Shown here one piece after another: positions 49,593-49,633 of a stretch of 49,633 nucleotides of DNA. How positions within the stretch are numbered: the stretch's first letter is position 1; each line of letters begins with the position of its first letter. The position numbers were made by a program, and so were the translations under genes. The stretch spans positions 1-49,633 of the forward strand of contig JAJXUD010000029.1 of the NCBI GenBank assembly GCA_021783235.1, given 5' to 3'. Under the pieces are notes generated by a model, which was given only the letters and a program-made list of their open reading frames with translations, was not told the origin of the DNA and ran no database searches. The DNA is from Myxococcales bacterium (GTDB lineage: Bacteria > Myxococcota > Myxococcia > Myxococcales > JAKAPL01).

Positions 49593-49633
49593 ATGCCCGA
49601 GTCTCAGGTTCCGCCCGACGTCCGTACCTTGGC
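49593..49633 (+). CDS. N-terminal fragment of an unknown gene (runs off window)
   Basis: ATG 49593 follows a strong AAGGAGG ribosome binding site and opens a frame of 13 residues (MPESQVPPDVRTL) before the window ends. Too little is visible to name it. The site is partly enclosed in a stable hairpin, hinting at translational control. Confidence 0.45.
   Translation, partial: MPESQVPPDVRTL

Overview
This window looks like a chromosome segment of a member of the Myxococcota (former Deltaproteobacteria). GC is near 70% and third codon positions are almost all G/C. It carries a pilB-pilT-pilC-pilS-pilR-pilA locus with PilG/H/I homologues, many cysteine-rich lipoproteins with NCGGCG-type repeats, a multidomain Ser/Thr kinase with a PilZ-like N-terminus, and many GTG/TTG starts with 4-nt stop/start overlaps. 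No rRNA, tRNA, insertion sequence or CRISPR array was seen. All family assignments come from reading motifs, without database searches.

Layout. (1) 1-1150: the start of an unknown leftward gene behind a long imperfect palindrome, a MarR-type regulator, and an array of 21-bp repeats. (2) 1.15-11.8 kb: nucleoside uptake and salvage. A leftward four-gene operon encodes a BmpA/NupABC-like importer; rightward genes encode pyrimidine-nucleoside phosphorylase, a cysteine-rich lipoprotein with a haem-like motif, purine nucleoside phosphorylase and cytidine deaminase, followed by ribF. A lone receiver-domain regulator lies among them. (3) 11.8-26.3 kb: type IV pilus locus. pilB, pilT, pilC and pilS read rightward. 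A VapBC toxin-antitoxin pair and a short nucleotidyltransferase then separate pilS from its partner pilR. Leftward are pilI, pilG and two related pilins, each with a sigma-54-like promoter. Rightward are a glycosyltransferase-TPR protein and pilH. (4) 26.3-31.1 kb: a leftward run with rarA, a yidD-like gene, a TPR/membrane protein, two secreted proteins and the truncated start of a large membrane protein gene. (5) 31.2-36 kb: an AT-hook-like protein, a small hypothetical, a CBM9-type lipoprotein, a membrane protein, a double cyclic-nucleotide-binding protein and a TIGR02757-like protein. (6) 36-41 kb: moaB-like, PEGA/TPR lipoprotein, esterase-like lipoprotein, and divergent NAD synthetase. (7) 41-49.6 kb: a 1423-residue kinase, a 2Fe-2S ferredoxin, a 952-residue cysteine-rich repeat lipoprotein, an exported protein, and the start of a gene whose ribosome binding site lies partly in a hairpin.

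How parts work together. The importer would bring in nucleosides, the two phosphorylases release bases and (deoxy)ribose-1-phosphate, and the deaminase feeds cytidine into the uridine branch. In the pilus locus PilB and PilT extend and retract the fibre, PilC is the platform, and PilS/PilR would drive both pilins through sigma-54. PilG/H/I are known in Myxococcus as accessory transport proteins for pilus function.

Most notable observations: a drop in third-position GC that begins inside pilR at a conserved motif and continues through the pilin genes, suggesting an exchanged pilin cassette; a toxin-antitoxin insertion with two palindromic operators on its promoter; a truncated membrane-protein gene at the cassette's right side; a phased 21-bp repeat array; and an in-frame palindromic insert in the importer ATPase.
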